From Bog-756 sp963704615 (GTDB taxonomy: Bacteria; Actinomycetota; Acidimicrobiia; Acidimicrobiales; RAAP-2), in the NCBI GenBank assembly GCA_963704615.1, contig OY969923.1, positions 2,542,001 to 2,606,000 on the forward strand: a stretch of DNA of 64,000 nt, read 5' to 3'. The notes beneath the pieces are model-generated. The model did no database searches. It was not told the DNA's origin and saw only the letters and a program-made list of their open reading frames with translations. Below are positions 41,522 to 49,330 of this stretch, in pieces (within the stretch, counting starts at the first letter, position 1; each line of letters opens with the position of its first letter). The translations under genes and the position numbers were made by a program.

Positions 41522-41557
41522 GATGACCACACCGGCCTCCGGGCCGGTGTGGTCATC
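41522..41557. terminator. bidirectional terminator hairpin, 16-bp stem
   Basis: A perfect 16-bp stem (41522-41537 with 41542-41557, starting GATGACCACACCGGCC) and a 4-base loop lies between the convergent DUF4388 and rdgB genes. Its length and place fit termination in both directions. Confidence 0.8.
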
Positions 41558-41562
41558 ACTGC

Positions 41563-42186
41563 TCACGAGGGTCCTGACGGCGCCCCCAACAGCTCGGCGA
41601 GGGCACGGAAGGCCCGGCCGCGATGCGAGATCTGGTGCTTCTCGTCGGCACTCATCTGGGCAAAGGTGCGCCCCCCGTGACCGTCCGGGGCGAACACCGG
41701 GTCATACCCGAATCCCAAAGCACCCATCGGCTCCGACGTGATCACGCCGTTGACCTCGCCATCGGCCCAGACGTCGTGGCCATCGGGATAGGAGACCAGG
41801 GCCACGCTCCGGAACTTGGCCTCCCGCCGTTCGGGCTCATCGGCCCCGACCTTGGCCAGCTCGGCCAGGAGCTTGGCCACGTTGTCGGCGTAGGTGGCGT
41901 GATCGCCGGCGAAGCGGGACGAATAGACGCCCGGCGCCCCACCCAGAGCCTCGACCTCGAGCCCGGTGTCATCGGCGACGGCCGGCATTCCCGTGGCCTC
42001 GACCAGAGCTCGCGCCTTCAACCGGGCGTTGTCCACCAAGGTGTCTCCGGTCTCGTCGACCTCAGGAACCGATGGGGGGCGCGGCAACAGGACAAGGCCC
42101 GCGACGGTCCCCAGGATGGCGGTGATCTCGGTTGCCTTGTCGGGATTGGCCGTCGCCAGGACCAGACGGAGCTCGTGCCCGCTCAC
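41563..42186 (-). CDS. rdgB: non-canonical purine NTP pyrophosphatase (RdgB/HAM1)
   Basis: 207 residues. LRLVLATANPDKATEITAIL opens with the T/A-x-N-x-x-K substrate motif; VADDTGLEVEALGGAPGVYS (S/A-D-D-T/S-G-L-x-V-x-A-L) and GYDPVFAPDGHGGRTFAQMS (G-Y-D-P-x-F) are the signature blocks. It hydrolyses ITP, dITP and XTP to monophosphates, cleaning the nucleotide pool. The GTG start overlaps the rph stop (GTGA), and the order rph-rdgB matches many actinobacteria. Last gene of the leftward operon that begins with mec. Confidence 0.95.
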   Translation of the reverse strand: MSGHELRLVLATANPDKATEITAILGTVAGLVLLPRPPSVPEVDETGDTLVDNARLKARALVEATGMPAVADDTGLEVEALGGAPGVYSSRFAGDHATYADNVAKLLAELAKVGADEPERREAKFRSVALVSYPDGHDVWADGEVNGVITSEPMGALGFGYDPVFAPDGHGGRTFAQMSADEKHQISHRGRAFRALAELLGAPSGPS

Positions 42187-42947
42187 CGGGGTGCGGGCGG
42201 TTCGCTCAACGTCGCCGATTGGACGTCGAGGAGCTGTGCGATGCCGTGCTCGGCCAGACTCAACATCTCGTCGAGCTCTCCCTTGGTGAACGGCATGCCC
42301 TCGGCGGTGCCTTGGACTTCGATGAAGCGACCTGACGAGGTCATGGCCACGTTCATGTCGACCTCGGCTCTGCTGTCTTCCTCATAGGGAAGGTCGAGCA
42401 TGCACACCCCGTCGACCACGCCGACGGACACGGCGGCGACGGCCTCGGTCAGCGGATTGGCCCGCAGTGTCCCCTTCTGGATCAGCCGGGTGAACGCGTC
42501 GTGGAGGGCGACGTAAGCCCCGCAGATCGACGCCGTCCGGGTGCCTCCGTCGGCCTGCAGCACGTCGCAGTCCACGGTGACCTGCAGTTCACCCAGCACC
42601 ACCATGTCGCACACTGATCGCAACGACCGGCCGATCAGCCGCTGGATCTCCTGGGTCCGGCCCGACTGCTTGCCCCTGGCCGCTTCACGGGTGACCCGCT
42701 CTCCGGTCGAACCGGGGAGAAGCGAGTACTCGGCCGTGACCCATCCCTTTCCGCTCCCTCGCATCCACGGCGGGACCCGGTCCTCCACCGACGCGGTGCA
42801 CAGGACCCGGGTCCGCCCCATCGACACCAGAACGGATCCGGGAGCGAAGACAGTGAAATCCCGCTCGAACACCACGGGGCGAAGTTCATCGATGGCCCGC
42901 CCATCGGCTCTTCCCGCCCAGGGCGGGCCCGTCGCTCCTTCGTTCAC
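42183..42947 (-). CDS. rph: ribonuclease PH
   Basis: 254 residues. GRADGRAIDELRPVVFERDF and VLVSMGRTRVLCTASVEDRV open the RNase PH fold, EIQRLIGRSLRSVCDM and DCDVLQADGGTRTASICGAY carry the phosphate- and RNA-binding residues, and LPYEEDSRAEVDMNVAMTSS the metal-binding Asp pair (D-x-x-Y-x-E-D-x-x-A-x-x-D). It trims tRNA 3' ends phosphorolytically. The GTG at 42947 overlaps the stop of the upstream metallo-hydrolase gene (GTGA); the longer frame to 43043 is antisense-like and rejected. Confidence 0.95.
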   Translation of the reverse strand: MNEGATGPPWAGRADGRAIDELRPVVFERDFTVFAPGSVLVSMGRTRVLCTASVEDRVPPWMRGSGKGWVTAEYSLLPGSTGERVTREAARGKQSGRTQEIQRLIGRSLRSVCDMVVLGELQVTVDCDVLQADGGTRTASICGAYVALHDAFTRLIQKGTLRANPLTEAVAAVSVGVVDGVCMLDLPYEEDSRAEVDMNVAMTSSGRFIEVQGTAEGMPFTKGELDEMLSLAEHGIAQLLDVQSATLSEPPAPR

Positions 42948-43660
42948 AGTACGAATTCCTTTCCGATCGCTGCTTGCTCTACCTCTCCCCCGAAAGCGTC
43001 CCGCACCTCGGCGAGAAGCGTCCCGGGGTCGATCGTCGGCCATCGGTGGGTGACCACCAGGCGGTCGATGCCGGCCCCAGCCGCCTGCTCACCGGCCTGT
43101 CGCCCACTCATGTGGTCCGCGGTCCCTTCGTGGTCGACCGTATAAGTGGCCTCGGACAGCACCAGATCGAGACCAACCCCGAGCTCGGTCAAGGACCAGC
43201 CCGGGCCGGTGTCGGCAGAGTACCCCAGGGAACGACCGGCACCGTCGATGCGCACGGCCAATGTCTCGAAGCTGTGGTCGGTACGGCGGAAGGAGCAGAC
43301 CAGCTCACCGATCCTCTCGCGGTCGCCGGAGGTGACCTCGTGCCAGGTGAAGGCGGACGAGTCGGCCAGGCCCGACCGTTCGACCATCCCCGCAGGCGCA
43401 TAGACGGGTATCCCCCGCCGGCCGAGGACCAGACGAGCGTGGGTCGACAATGGATGGAGATCGGTCCAGTGATCAGGGTGGTGGTGGGAAACGACGATGG
43501 CGTCGATCGTGGCCGGATCGACCAGGCACTGGAGGTTGGCGAACGTGCCTGGACCGATGTCCATCAGGACGCGGGTGCTCCGGGCAGAGACCATGTACCC
43601 GCTCCCCGCTCCTCCGGGACCCGTCCAACTGCCGTCGCAACCGAGCACGGTCAGAAGCAT
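42944..43660 (-). CDS. metallo-beta-lactamase fold phosphodiesterase (Rv1339-like)
   Basis: 238 residues of the RNase Z/ElaC-like branch: MLLTVLGCDGSWTGPGGAGS, then VSHHHPDHWTDLHPL with the H-x-H-x-D-H zinc motif, LGYSADTGPGWSL (Asp ligand), SEATYTVDHEGTADHMSGRQ and VTHRWPTID. In Mycobacterium tuberculosis the gene in this place, Rv1339 before rphA, is reported as an atypical cAMP phosphodiesterase; by synteny this is a likely orthologue, but substrate preference cannot be read here. ATG at 43660 starts the first strand. It is coupled to rph by a 4-bp overlap. Confidence 0.85.
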   Translation of the reverse strand: MLLTVLGCDGSWTGPGGAGSGYMVSARSTRVLMDIGPGTFANLQCLVDPATIDAIVVSHHHPDHWTDLHPLSTHARLVLGRRGIPVYAPAGMVERSGLADSSAFTWHEVTSGDRERIGELVCSFRRTDHSFETLAVRIDGAGRSLGYSADTGPGWSLTELGVGLDLVLSEATYTVDHEGTADHMSGRQAGEQAAGAGIDRLVVTHRWPTIDPGTLLAEVRDAFGGEVEQAAIGKEFVL

Positions 43661-43795
43661 CGCCGTCTGGGCCCGTGGGGTTGGCTGGAGATTTGCCGAG
43701 CTCCGCGTGGGTGGGCCGGTCACCGAAGAAGACTAGGTGACACCCGCACCATCGAGTCTCGCCGAACGGGCCTTTTCCTGAGAAGTGCGGAACCC

Positions 43796-44743
43796 TCAGA
43801 AATACGTGATCGACTTGGCCCGCTCCTCGACCACGTCGAGGTCGTCGGTCCACGCACCGGTGGAGAGGTACTTCCAGCCGCCGTCGGCGGCCACCACCAC
43901 GATGGTCCCGGATTCGATGGATGCAGCCGTCTTGACCGCCCCGGCCAGGGCTGCACCCGAGGAGAGCCCGGCGAAGATCCCCACGTCGCCAAGGCGGCGG
44001 GTCCACTCGATGGACTCGCGGGGCCGAACGATCCGCTTCCCGTCGAGAAGTTCCTTCCCATGGTTGTCGATGAAGATGGGGGGGATGTACCCGTCGTCAA
44101 GGTTGCGGAGTCCATCGACGATTTCGCCGGCGGGCGGCTCGATGGCCAGGACCTTGATATCCGGGTTCTGCTCCTTCAGATAGCGTCCCACCCCAAGCAA
44201 GGTCCCCGACGTACCCAGTCCGGCGACGAAGTGGGTGACCTCGGGACAGTCTCGCCAGATCTCCGGCCCCGTTCCTTCGTAGTGGGCCTTCGGGTTCGCC
44301 GGATTGGCGTACTGGTAGAGGAAGGCCCACTCGGGGTGTTCGGCAGCCAACGCCTGGGCTCTACGCACGGCACCGTTGGATCCCTCCGACCCCGGCGATT
44401 CGATGATCTCGGCGCCCCACACCTCGAGGAGCTGGCGCCGCTCAATCGAGACATTGGTGGCCAGGACCACCTTCAGGTGGTAGCCCTTGACCTTGCAGAT
44501 CATGGCCATGCCGATACCTGTGTTGCCCGACGAGGGTTCGATGAGGGTGTGTCCGGGTTTGAGGATGCCGTCCTTTTCCGCTTCTTCGATCATGGAGAGA
44601 GCGATCCGGTCCTTCACCGAGCCCCCCGGATTCTGACCTTCGAGCTTGACCAGGATCCGCACCCTGGGATTCGGGCTCAACTCGGTGATGTCGACCGTCG
44701 GCGTGTTGCCGATCAGCTCCAGGATGGAGCTGAAGAGTGTCAT
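43796..44743 (-). CDS. cysM: cysteine synthase, CysM type
   Basis: 315 residues, PLP fold-type II. ILELIGNTPTVDITEL, KLEGQNPGGSVKDRIALSMI (Lys Schiff base in S-V-K-D-R), EPSSGNTGIGMAMICKVKGY (PLP/substrate loop S-S-G-N-T-G), and GLGTSGTLLGVGRYLKEQNP (phosphate cradle G-T-S-G-T) are intact. Located directly after cysO with an ATGA overlap, it should be the O-phosphoserine-dependent enzyme that takes sulfur from thiocarboxylated CysO rather than free sulfide. The C-terminal end (VVVAADGGWKYLSTGAW) matches the mycobacterial CysM group. Confidence 0.93.
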   Translation of the reverse strand: MTLFSSILELIGNTPTVDITELSPNPRVRILVKLEGQNPGGSVKDRIALSMIEEAEKDGILKPGHTLIEPSSGNTGIGMAMICKVKGYHLKVVLATNVSIERRQLLEVWGAEIIESPGSEGSNGAVRRAQALAAEHPEWAFLYQYANPANPKAHYEGTGPEIWRDCPEVTHFVAGLGTSGTLLGVGRYLKEQNPDIKVLAIEPPAGEIVDGLRNLDDGYIPPIFIDNHGKELLDGKRIVRPRESIEWTRRLGDVGIFAGLSSGAALAGAVKTAASIESGTIVVVAADGGWKYLSTGAWTDDLDVVEERAKSITYF

Positions 44744-45045
44744 CGTGAGCGGGAAGCCTTGGCGGCGACCGCTCCACCCGCCACCGCGGGCAGAATCGAG
44801 ATCTCGTCGGTGTCCTTGACCGGGGTATCCAGGCCCGACAGGTATCGGACGTCGTCATCGTTGAGGTACACGTTCACGAATTTATGGAGCGCGCCACCGT
44901 CGTCGATGACCTGACCAGCCAATCCTGGGTACTCGCCGACCACGGCCACCAGCACCTCACCGACGGTCGACCCGTCGGACGACACCGTCTTGGCCCCTCC
45001 GGCGTGGGACCTCAGTACGGTCGGCAGATTGACTTGGACGGACAC
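44740..45045 (-). CDS. cysO: sulfur-carrier protein CysO with C-terminal extension
   Basis: 101 residues, ubiquitin-like MoaD/ThiS fold: VQVNLPTVLRSHAGGAKTV, TVGEVLVAVVGEYPGLAGQV, and FVNVYLNDDDVRYLSGLDTP then DTDEISILPAVAGG. In characterised CysO proteins Gly-Gly is the C-terminus and is activated as a thiocarboxylate. Here ten more residues (AVAAKASRSR) follow before the stop codon, confirmed by reading the codons. The protein must therefore be cut after Gly-Gly to function, and the JAMM peptidase Mec next door is the obvious candidate. GTG start with AGAGGAG upstream; 4-bp overlap with cysM. Confidence 0.92.
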   Translation of the reverse strand: MSVQVNLPTVLRSHAGGAKTVSSDGSTVGEVLVAVVGEYPGLAGQVIDDGGALHKFVNVYLNDDDVRYLSGLDTPVKDTDEISILPAVAGGAVAAKASRSR

Positions 45046-45107
45046 GATTTCTCCTCTGGTTCCGGTGAGCGCACCCGGGCTTAATGTCGACTACTCCGCT
45101 TGGGATT

Positions 45108-45515
45108 CTATCTGGGCCACACCCTGACCGGTTCCTCGGTGATCGTGCCGTCGACGATGCGATAGCTCCGAACCACCGGCTGGATGTCCCGGAGCGACAC
45201 CACGACGTAATGCCACTCGGGGTCCGGCGCTTGAGCAACGTCGGTCGGCGAAGGGTAAGCCTCGGTGTGGGTGTGGGAATGGAAGACGCCAATGATCGAG
45301 TAACCCGCGGCCTCAGCATCGCGGTCGGCCCGCAGATAGTCCGTCGGATCGACGGTGTAGAGCTTGGCTGACGCAGCCAGATTGCGGGTTGGATAGCAGG
45401 TGACGGCTTCGCCGGTTTCGAGATGGCCGCCCAGGAGTCCACACGCCTCGTCGGGCAGCCCTGTCAGACAGTGGGCCACCATCTGATCGTGCACCATTTT
45501 GGGGAGGACGAGCAT
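45108..45515 (-). CDS. mec: JAMM/MPN metallopeptidase Mec
   Basis: 135 residues, the Mov34/MPN/PAD-1 fold. The zinc motif is complete: Glu in LPDEACGLLGG and GVFHSHTHTEAYPSPTDVAQ (H-x-H-x7-S-x2-D). In mycobacteria Mec releases cysteine from the CysO-cysteine adduct. It heads the operon mec-cysO-cysM, 62 bp upstream of cysO. Since CysO here ends in a ten-residue tail, Mec may also perform the maturation cut. The gene is divergent from smpB with 56 bp between start codons, so promoters for both must be in that interval. Confidence 0.93.
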   Translation of the reverse strand: MLVLPKMVHDQMVAHCLTGLPDEACGLLGGHLETGEAVTCYPTRNLAASAKLYTVDPTDYLRADRDAEAAGYSIIGVFHSHTHTEAYPSPTDVAQAPDPEWHYVVVSLRDIQPVVRSYRIVDGTITEEPVRVWPR

Positions 45516-45571
45516 CGTCTTTGAACGCTAGATGAACCGGAGCGGAATCGGGCGACTATCGTCGGAGTGAC

Positions 45572-46117
45572 ATGGCAGCAGCGCGGAAGAAGAGCGGAGC
45601 GGGTGGCGGCCAGCCCAAGTCGACCAAGCCATCCGCCACCCGAAGCCCCGGGGAGGCCAACAAGGTCATCGCCTCGAACCGGCGTGCCCGCCACGACTAC
45701 GACATCATCGAATCCACCGAGTGCGGCATCGTCCTGCAGGGTTCCGAGGTGAAATCACTCCGGGCCGGGAGGATCGCCCTGCAGGATGCCTACGCTCGGA
45801 TCATCGACGGCGAGATGTGGCTTTTCGGCCTCCATATTCCGCCCTATGCCCAGGCCAACGGATTCGGCGCCCACGATCCGGATCGCCGTCGCAAGCTGCT
45901 CATGCACCGCCGGCAGATCGACGAATGGATGGGTCGAATCCAGCAGCAGTCCCTGACCCTGGTGCCCTTGTCGATCTACTTGAAAGACGGACGGGCCAAG
46001 GTCGATCTGGCTCTGGCCCGTGGGCGCCGGCAGTACGACAAGCGCCATGCCATCGCCACCAGGGATGCGACCCGGGAAGCGGCCCGAGAAGCTCGATCGG
46101 CCTCGCGGGTGGGCTAG
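45572..46117 (+). CDS. smpB: tmRNA-binding protein SmpB
   Basis: 181 residues. A 30-residue Lys/Ser/Gly-rich N-terminal extension precedes the core: VIASNRRARHDYDIIESTEC, GIVLQGSEVKSLRAGRIALQ (L-x-G-x-E-V-K-S-x-R), DAYARIIDGEMWLFGLHIPP, YAQANGFGAHDPDRRRKLLM, and the basic C-terminal tail (RQYDKRHAIATRDATREAAR) that occupies the decoding site. It delivers alanyl-tmRNA to stalled ribosomes. Located 85 bp upstream of ssrA. Confidence 0.96.
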   Translation: MAAARKKSGAGGGQPKSTKPSATRSPGEANKVIASNRRARHDYDIIESTECGIVLQGSEVKSLRAGRIALQDAYARIIDGEMWLFGLHIPPYAQANGFGAHDPDRRRKLLMHRRQIDEWMGRIQQQSLTLVPLSIYLKDGRAKVDLALARGRRQYDKRHAIATRDATREAAREARSASRVG

Positions 46118-46202
46118 GCCTTCGAGGGACGGATCTGCTTCATATCGGCAGCGGTAAGCTGGTTGTCGGGTGAGCAGGCTGCTCACCCGTTCGAGACACC
46201 CA

Positions 46203-46553
46203 GGGGGTGACAGGCTTCGACTCCGGTCGTCGAAATAGGAGAAGCGAGCCGTGGTCTCCGGAGCCACGTTAAAGAGCCGGAACAAAAAATAAACGCCGAG
46301 CCTCAGCTCGCGCTCGCAGCCTAGAAACTGCGACGTCCGACCGGTCTCAGTCCCACGGACCGGAGCCGGGCGCCATCAAGTGGGACTCACCTGGCCGGCT
46401 GTTCCGACGGGCCGCTAGGGACACTTCAGTCGGATACGGAACGATGCAGCCGCCGGTAACGGCATCGTTCCCGACAATCCAAAGCCGGCTGCGCTCGGAG
46501 AAGACCTATTGAGAAGCCGGAGGACGCGGGTTCGATTCCCGCCACCTCCACCA
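46203..46553 (+). ncRNA. ssrA: transfer-messenger RNA (tmRNA)
   Basis: 351 nt. The 5' end GGGGGTGACAGGCTTCGAC and the 3' end CGCGGGTTCGATTCCCGCCACCTCCACCA form the tRNA-like domain with a 7-bp acceptor stem and encoded CCA. The mRNA-like part has the tag frame at 46295-46324: GCC GAG CCT CAG CTC GCG CTC GCA GCC TAG, giving A-EPQLALAA after the AAAC that precedes resume codons. The LALAA ending is the degradation signal for ClpXP-type proteases. Pseudoknot-like segments follow. It works with SmpB encoded just upstream. Confidence 0.95.
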
Positions 46554-46770
46554 ACCAACTGACGCAGGCACACCGCCACCAGCCATCGCGTCACGACCGA
46601 CCATGAGTTGTAGGGCACCAATATGTCGATCGCGACGGACGAGCCAAACCAGCGCCTCTCGGACCTCAAGGACCGATAGACAGCCGGTGCCGGGTGCAGG
46701 GTGCCGATGCTCATCGCGTGCCGGTCCGTCCTGGGTGCCGCCATCGCGTTGGCGTTGCTCCCATTCGGAA

Positions 46771-48198
46771 TCAACGCCGCGCGGTGCGTTTCCTATCGGC
46801 GCGAGCCGTCTTCTTCTTCCTCTTTTGTTTCGACTTCGATGACCCGCCGCGAGCCTGCGCTGTTGGTGCTCGGGATCGCGCTGGCTCCGCTGGCTCTTCG
46901 GTGGGTGCCGGCTTGGCCGCGGCCGCGAGCAGGCCCGTCACTCCAACCGCCTGGAGTGCCCACCACGGGTACAATCCCAGATGCCACTGAGACACAATCG
47001 TCGTGCCTATCGCGCAAGCGATGGCGATGGAGAACCGAAGTTTGGTTCCTCGGGCCGCCACAAGCACGCCCACAGCCAATGCTGGCCATGTGTAGTAATC
47101 CGTCATCACCGATTCTGTGTAGGTGCGGAGTGCAAGGGCCAGGGCGGCGGCCCACACGATCATCTCGGGTCTCCCTCGCCAGCGCAACGCCCACCATCCA
47201 ATCGCAACCGCAAGCACGAGCGAGAAGGCCCGTGTCGGTCCACCGCCGATCTCTTCATGAACTCCCTGGCCGCTCAGCTTCGGTGCCAAGAACGTCCACG
47301 GCGTTTGGTGGTTGTTCGGCCCTTTGGGGTAGCCCGGTTGGGTCACGAGAGCATGGACGGTTGTACTGACATCAGAGGCCAGCGGCGCAATCGTGAGTGC
47401 CGCGGCGGGAATGACGGATCGGAGTGCCAGCCCGAGGGCGCGGCGCCTTCCCCCAAGGACGATGAGGAGCGGGAACAGGACGATGACAAGAGGTTGCACG
47501 GCCAGGGCCGCTCCGAAAAGCCAGCCAGCCCCGGCGAAGCGCCCATCGAGGGCAAGGATGAGGGCGTATGCGGCGAGCGCCACGGCAACCGCATCCTCGG
47601 GATGCCCAGAGAACACCGTGACGTTCCAAAGCAGCACCGCTTCCACAACGCAGAGGAGAGCCCGTCGCGACCGAGTTACCTGAAGCCGTTCGGCAAGCGC
47701 GTCAAAAGCAAATAGCGCAAAGGCGGACAGAGCGAGGACGACCGGCGCAAGCAAGATGAACGCTTGCTGGTGTACGGCGTAGAGTTTCGATCCGACTCGG
47801 GTGAGGTCAAGGTTGTAGGGAGTGCCACTAACCAGCAGGTTGTGGAGCCCGACCACCGGGTGCCCGTGGTTGCTGATCTCGATGAATGTGGAGCCGAACG
47901 CATTGCTGAACGCACCGAGTGGCGCCAAAGCGACCAGGATGCCCGGCAACGCCAGAAATCCCGAACCGTATATGGAACCGAAGTGGCCGTGAGCCAGGGC
48001 ACTGGACGCTTGATACGTCGTCCACAGGTCTCCCGGCGATACCCATTCTGAAGGAGTGTGACGGACGATGGAACCCCACCGAAACCAGTAGGCCAGTCCC
48101 AGCGCGATGTAGGCGATCGACACAAGGATCGGCCAACTTCTTCGGGATAGGCGCTCGACGATCCTGTCTTCGAGGTCCGAGTTTTTGGTGTTGCTCAT
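46771..48198 (-). CDS. multi-spanning membrane protein, GT87-like
   Basis: 475 residues with about ten to twelve hydrophobic segments (for example SWPILVSIAYIALGLAYWFR, AFILLAPVVLALSAFALFAF, PLVIVLFPLLIVLGGRRRAL). Between TM1 and TM2 a long extracytoplasmic loop contains DLWTTYQASSALAHGHFGSI, similar to the Asp-containing loop of GT-C mannosyltransferases of the DUF2029/GT87 group, which use polyprenyl-phosphate sugars. The C-terminal 60 residues are very Lys/Arg/Ala-rich (SSKSKQKRKKKTARADRKRT) and probably cytosolic. Glycosyltransferase function is an inference. ATG at 48198 is preferred over 48222. A strong hairpin lies 34 bp upstream. Confidence 0.75.
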   Translation of the reverse strand: MSNTKNSDLEDRIVERLSRRSWPILVSIAYIALGLAYWFRWGSIVRHTPSEWVSPGDLWTTYQASSALAHGHFGSIYGSGFLALPGILVALAPLGAFSNAFGSTFIEISNHGHPVVGLHNLLVSGTPYNLDLTRVGSKLYAVHQQAFILLAPVVLALSAFALFAFDALAERLQVTRSRRALLCVVEAVLLWNVTVFSGHPEDAVAVALAAYALILALDGRFAGAGWLFGAALAVQPLVIVLFPLLIVLGGRRRALGLALRSVIPAAALTIAPLASDVSTTVHALVTQPGYPKGPNNHQTPWTFLAPKLSGQGVHEEIGGGPTRAFSLVLAVAIGWWALRWRGRPEMIVWAAALALALRTYTESVMTDYYTWPALAVGVLVAARGTKLRFSIAIACAIGTTIVSQWHLGLYPWWALQAVGVTGLLAAAAKPAPTEEPAEPARSRAPTAQARGGSSKSKQKRKKKTARADRKRTARR

Positions 48199-48232
48199 CC
48201 ACACTGGCCGACATCCTGCCACGTATCCGCAT

Positions 48233-48278
48233 TCGGCTCCGCGCTAACTCGGAGACCTGTGAGTCAGCGCGGAGCCGA
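48233..48278. promoter_or_regulatory. 18-bp hairpin in the leader of the membrane protein gene
   Basis: TCGGCTCCGCGCTAACTC (48233-48250) pairs with GAGTCAGCGCGGAGCCGA (48261-48278) with a single A/C mismatch and a 10-base loop. It ends 34 bp before the start codon of the leftward membrane protein gene. It could be an attenuator, an mRNA-stability hairpin or an operator. Confidence 0.6.
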
Positions 48279-48618
48279 TAAAGTCGAGGCGGTCGAACGA
48301 CAGAGGTCGAACTCCCACCTTCGGGAACTGATCCGACGAGCCCGGCCCTACAACCACCAGTCGATTTATGGTCGTCGATCTGGCTTCGCTTGGCCCCATC
48401 GGGGGTTCGGCTCAATCGGTGTTCGGCCAATGAACGCCTGGCGTGGATGTCCGACCGCCGACTCCACTGCCGTGGTGTGCATGATTCTTTCTCGGCGCAG
48501 TTTGGCGACCGTTCGGCAGAACAACGTGGCGGTTGGTGCTTCCCCGCGGCCAATTACAACGGGGCCATCTACTTCTTCGACGACTGATCCTACGGACAGC
48601 CTCAACCAGCGACTCTTA
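48279..48618. other. intergenic region, no gene supported
   Basis: 340 bp. Several short open frames exist, one ending in ANYNGAIYFFDD on the plus strand, but none has a family signature or start signals that I trust. It may hold a gene remnant. Confidence 0.3.
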
Positions 48619-49026
48619 TTACTCCTGAACGAGGGTGTCTGTCAACGGGTCGACGCCGGCGAGGTTTCCGGCAATCGCCGGGTCGAGGTGATAGCGATGG
48701 GCGAGTGCACTGGGTGAGTAGTACGTCACCCTTGTTTGCCCGCTGTCATCCCACACCAACACCTTGAGTGGAAGGTCGAGTGCCGCCAGCGGCTCAGCAG
48801 CCATCACCGGAGTTCCCTGGAGCGGATTGCCGAAAATCACCAATGTGGTGTCTCGCAGATCAAGTCCGACTTTGCGAGCCTCATCCCTTTGGTCGATGAC
48901 AGAGAAGACATTGATTCCCTTGGCCACGAGCAGCTCGGTGAGGCGTGAGACGGTGTCGGCAACCGAGCGAGGGCTGACTTTGGACACAACACCCCACTCG
49001 TTGTCGGCTTGCTCCGGTGCGGACAC
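48619..49026 (-). CDS. DUF302 domain protein
   Basis: About 135 residues. DTVSRLTELLVAKGINVFSV, RKVGLDLRDTTLVIFGNPLQ, GTPVMAAEPLAALDLPLKVL and VWDDSGQTRVTYYSPSALAH match the DUF302 family, whose small alpha/beta domains have the L-R-P/D-T-x-x-x-x-F-G-N-P core. Function unknown; some members are periplasmic. GTG at 49026 has AGAGAGGG upstream and starts just before the family similarity; the longer frame to 49254 lacks support. Divergent from the ArsR-AHSA1 pair. Confidence 0.82.
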   Translation of the reverse strand: MSAPEQADNEWGVVSKVSPRSVADTVSRLTELLVAKGINVFSVIDQRDEARKVGLDLRDTTLVIFGNPLQGTPVMAAEPLAALDLPLKVLVWDDSGQTRVTYYSPSALAHRYHLDPAIAGNLAGVDPLTDTLVQE

Positions 49027-49280
49027 GGCGCCCTCTCTTCCACCTAGGGGGCTGGACTTCAAACGGCTCGTCTTTCGACTGCGAGCAACTTTCATGATGC
49101 CAGCTCGAGGCGTGAACCCGAAGGCGTTCTCGACCGGGCCCCCTTGACCTGACCCTCGGGTCCGGTGTCCTCCGGCCGGTCCCGTCCCGGTCGACGACCC
49201 GGTATCGGGGAAGCCCGAGACGGGCACGCCCTCTTCGGCCCACCGGACGAACACCGGGAGCGGGGGTCAGCGGCATCGGA

Positions 49281-49326
49281 CGAACGTATATTCGGTTGCA
49301 GGTATATGCCAGTTAGGGTATGTTCG
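49281..49326. promoter_or_regulatory. inverted repeat before the ArsR gene, possible operator
   Basis: CGAACGTAT (49281-49289) is nearly the reverse complement of GTATGTTCG (49318-49326), one mismatch. Between them lies GGTATATGCC, itself almost palindromic. The element ends 4 bp before the GTG start of the ArsR gene, a typical place for autorepression. Confidence 0.45.
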
Positions 49327-49330
49327 TGCC

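Noticed and set aside
42974..44914. 646-residue open frame antisense to the MBL, cysM and cysO genes
   Set aside because: Shadow frame; the minus-strand genes carry intact active-site motifs and coupled starts.
48259..48717. 152-residue plus-strand gene over the DUF302 3' end
   Set aside because: No start signals or motif; overlaps the well-supported DUF302 gene in antisense.
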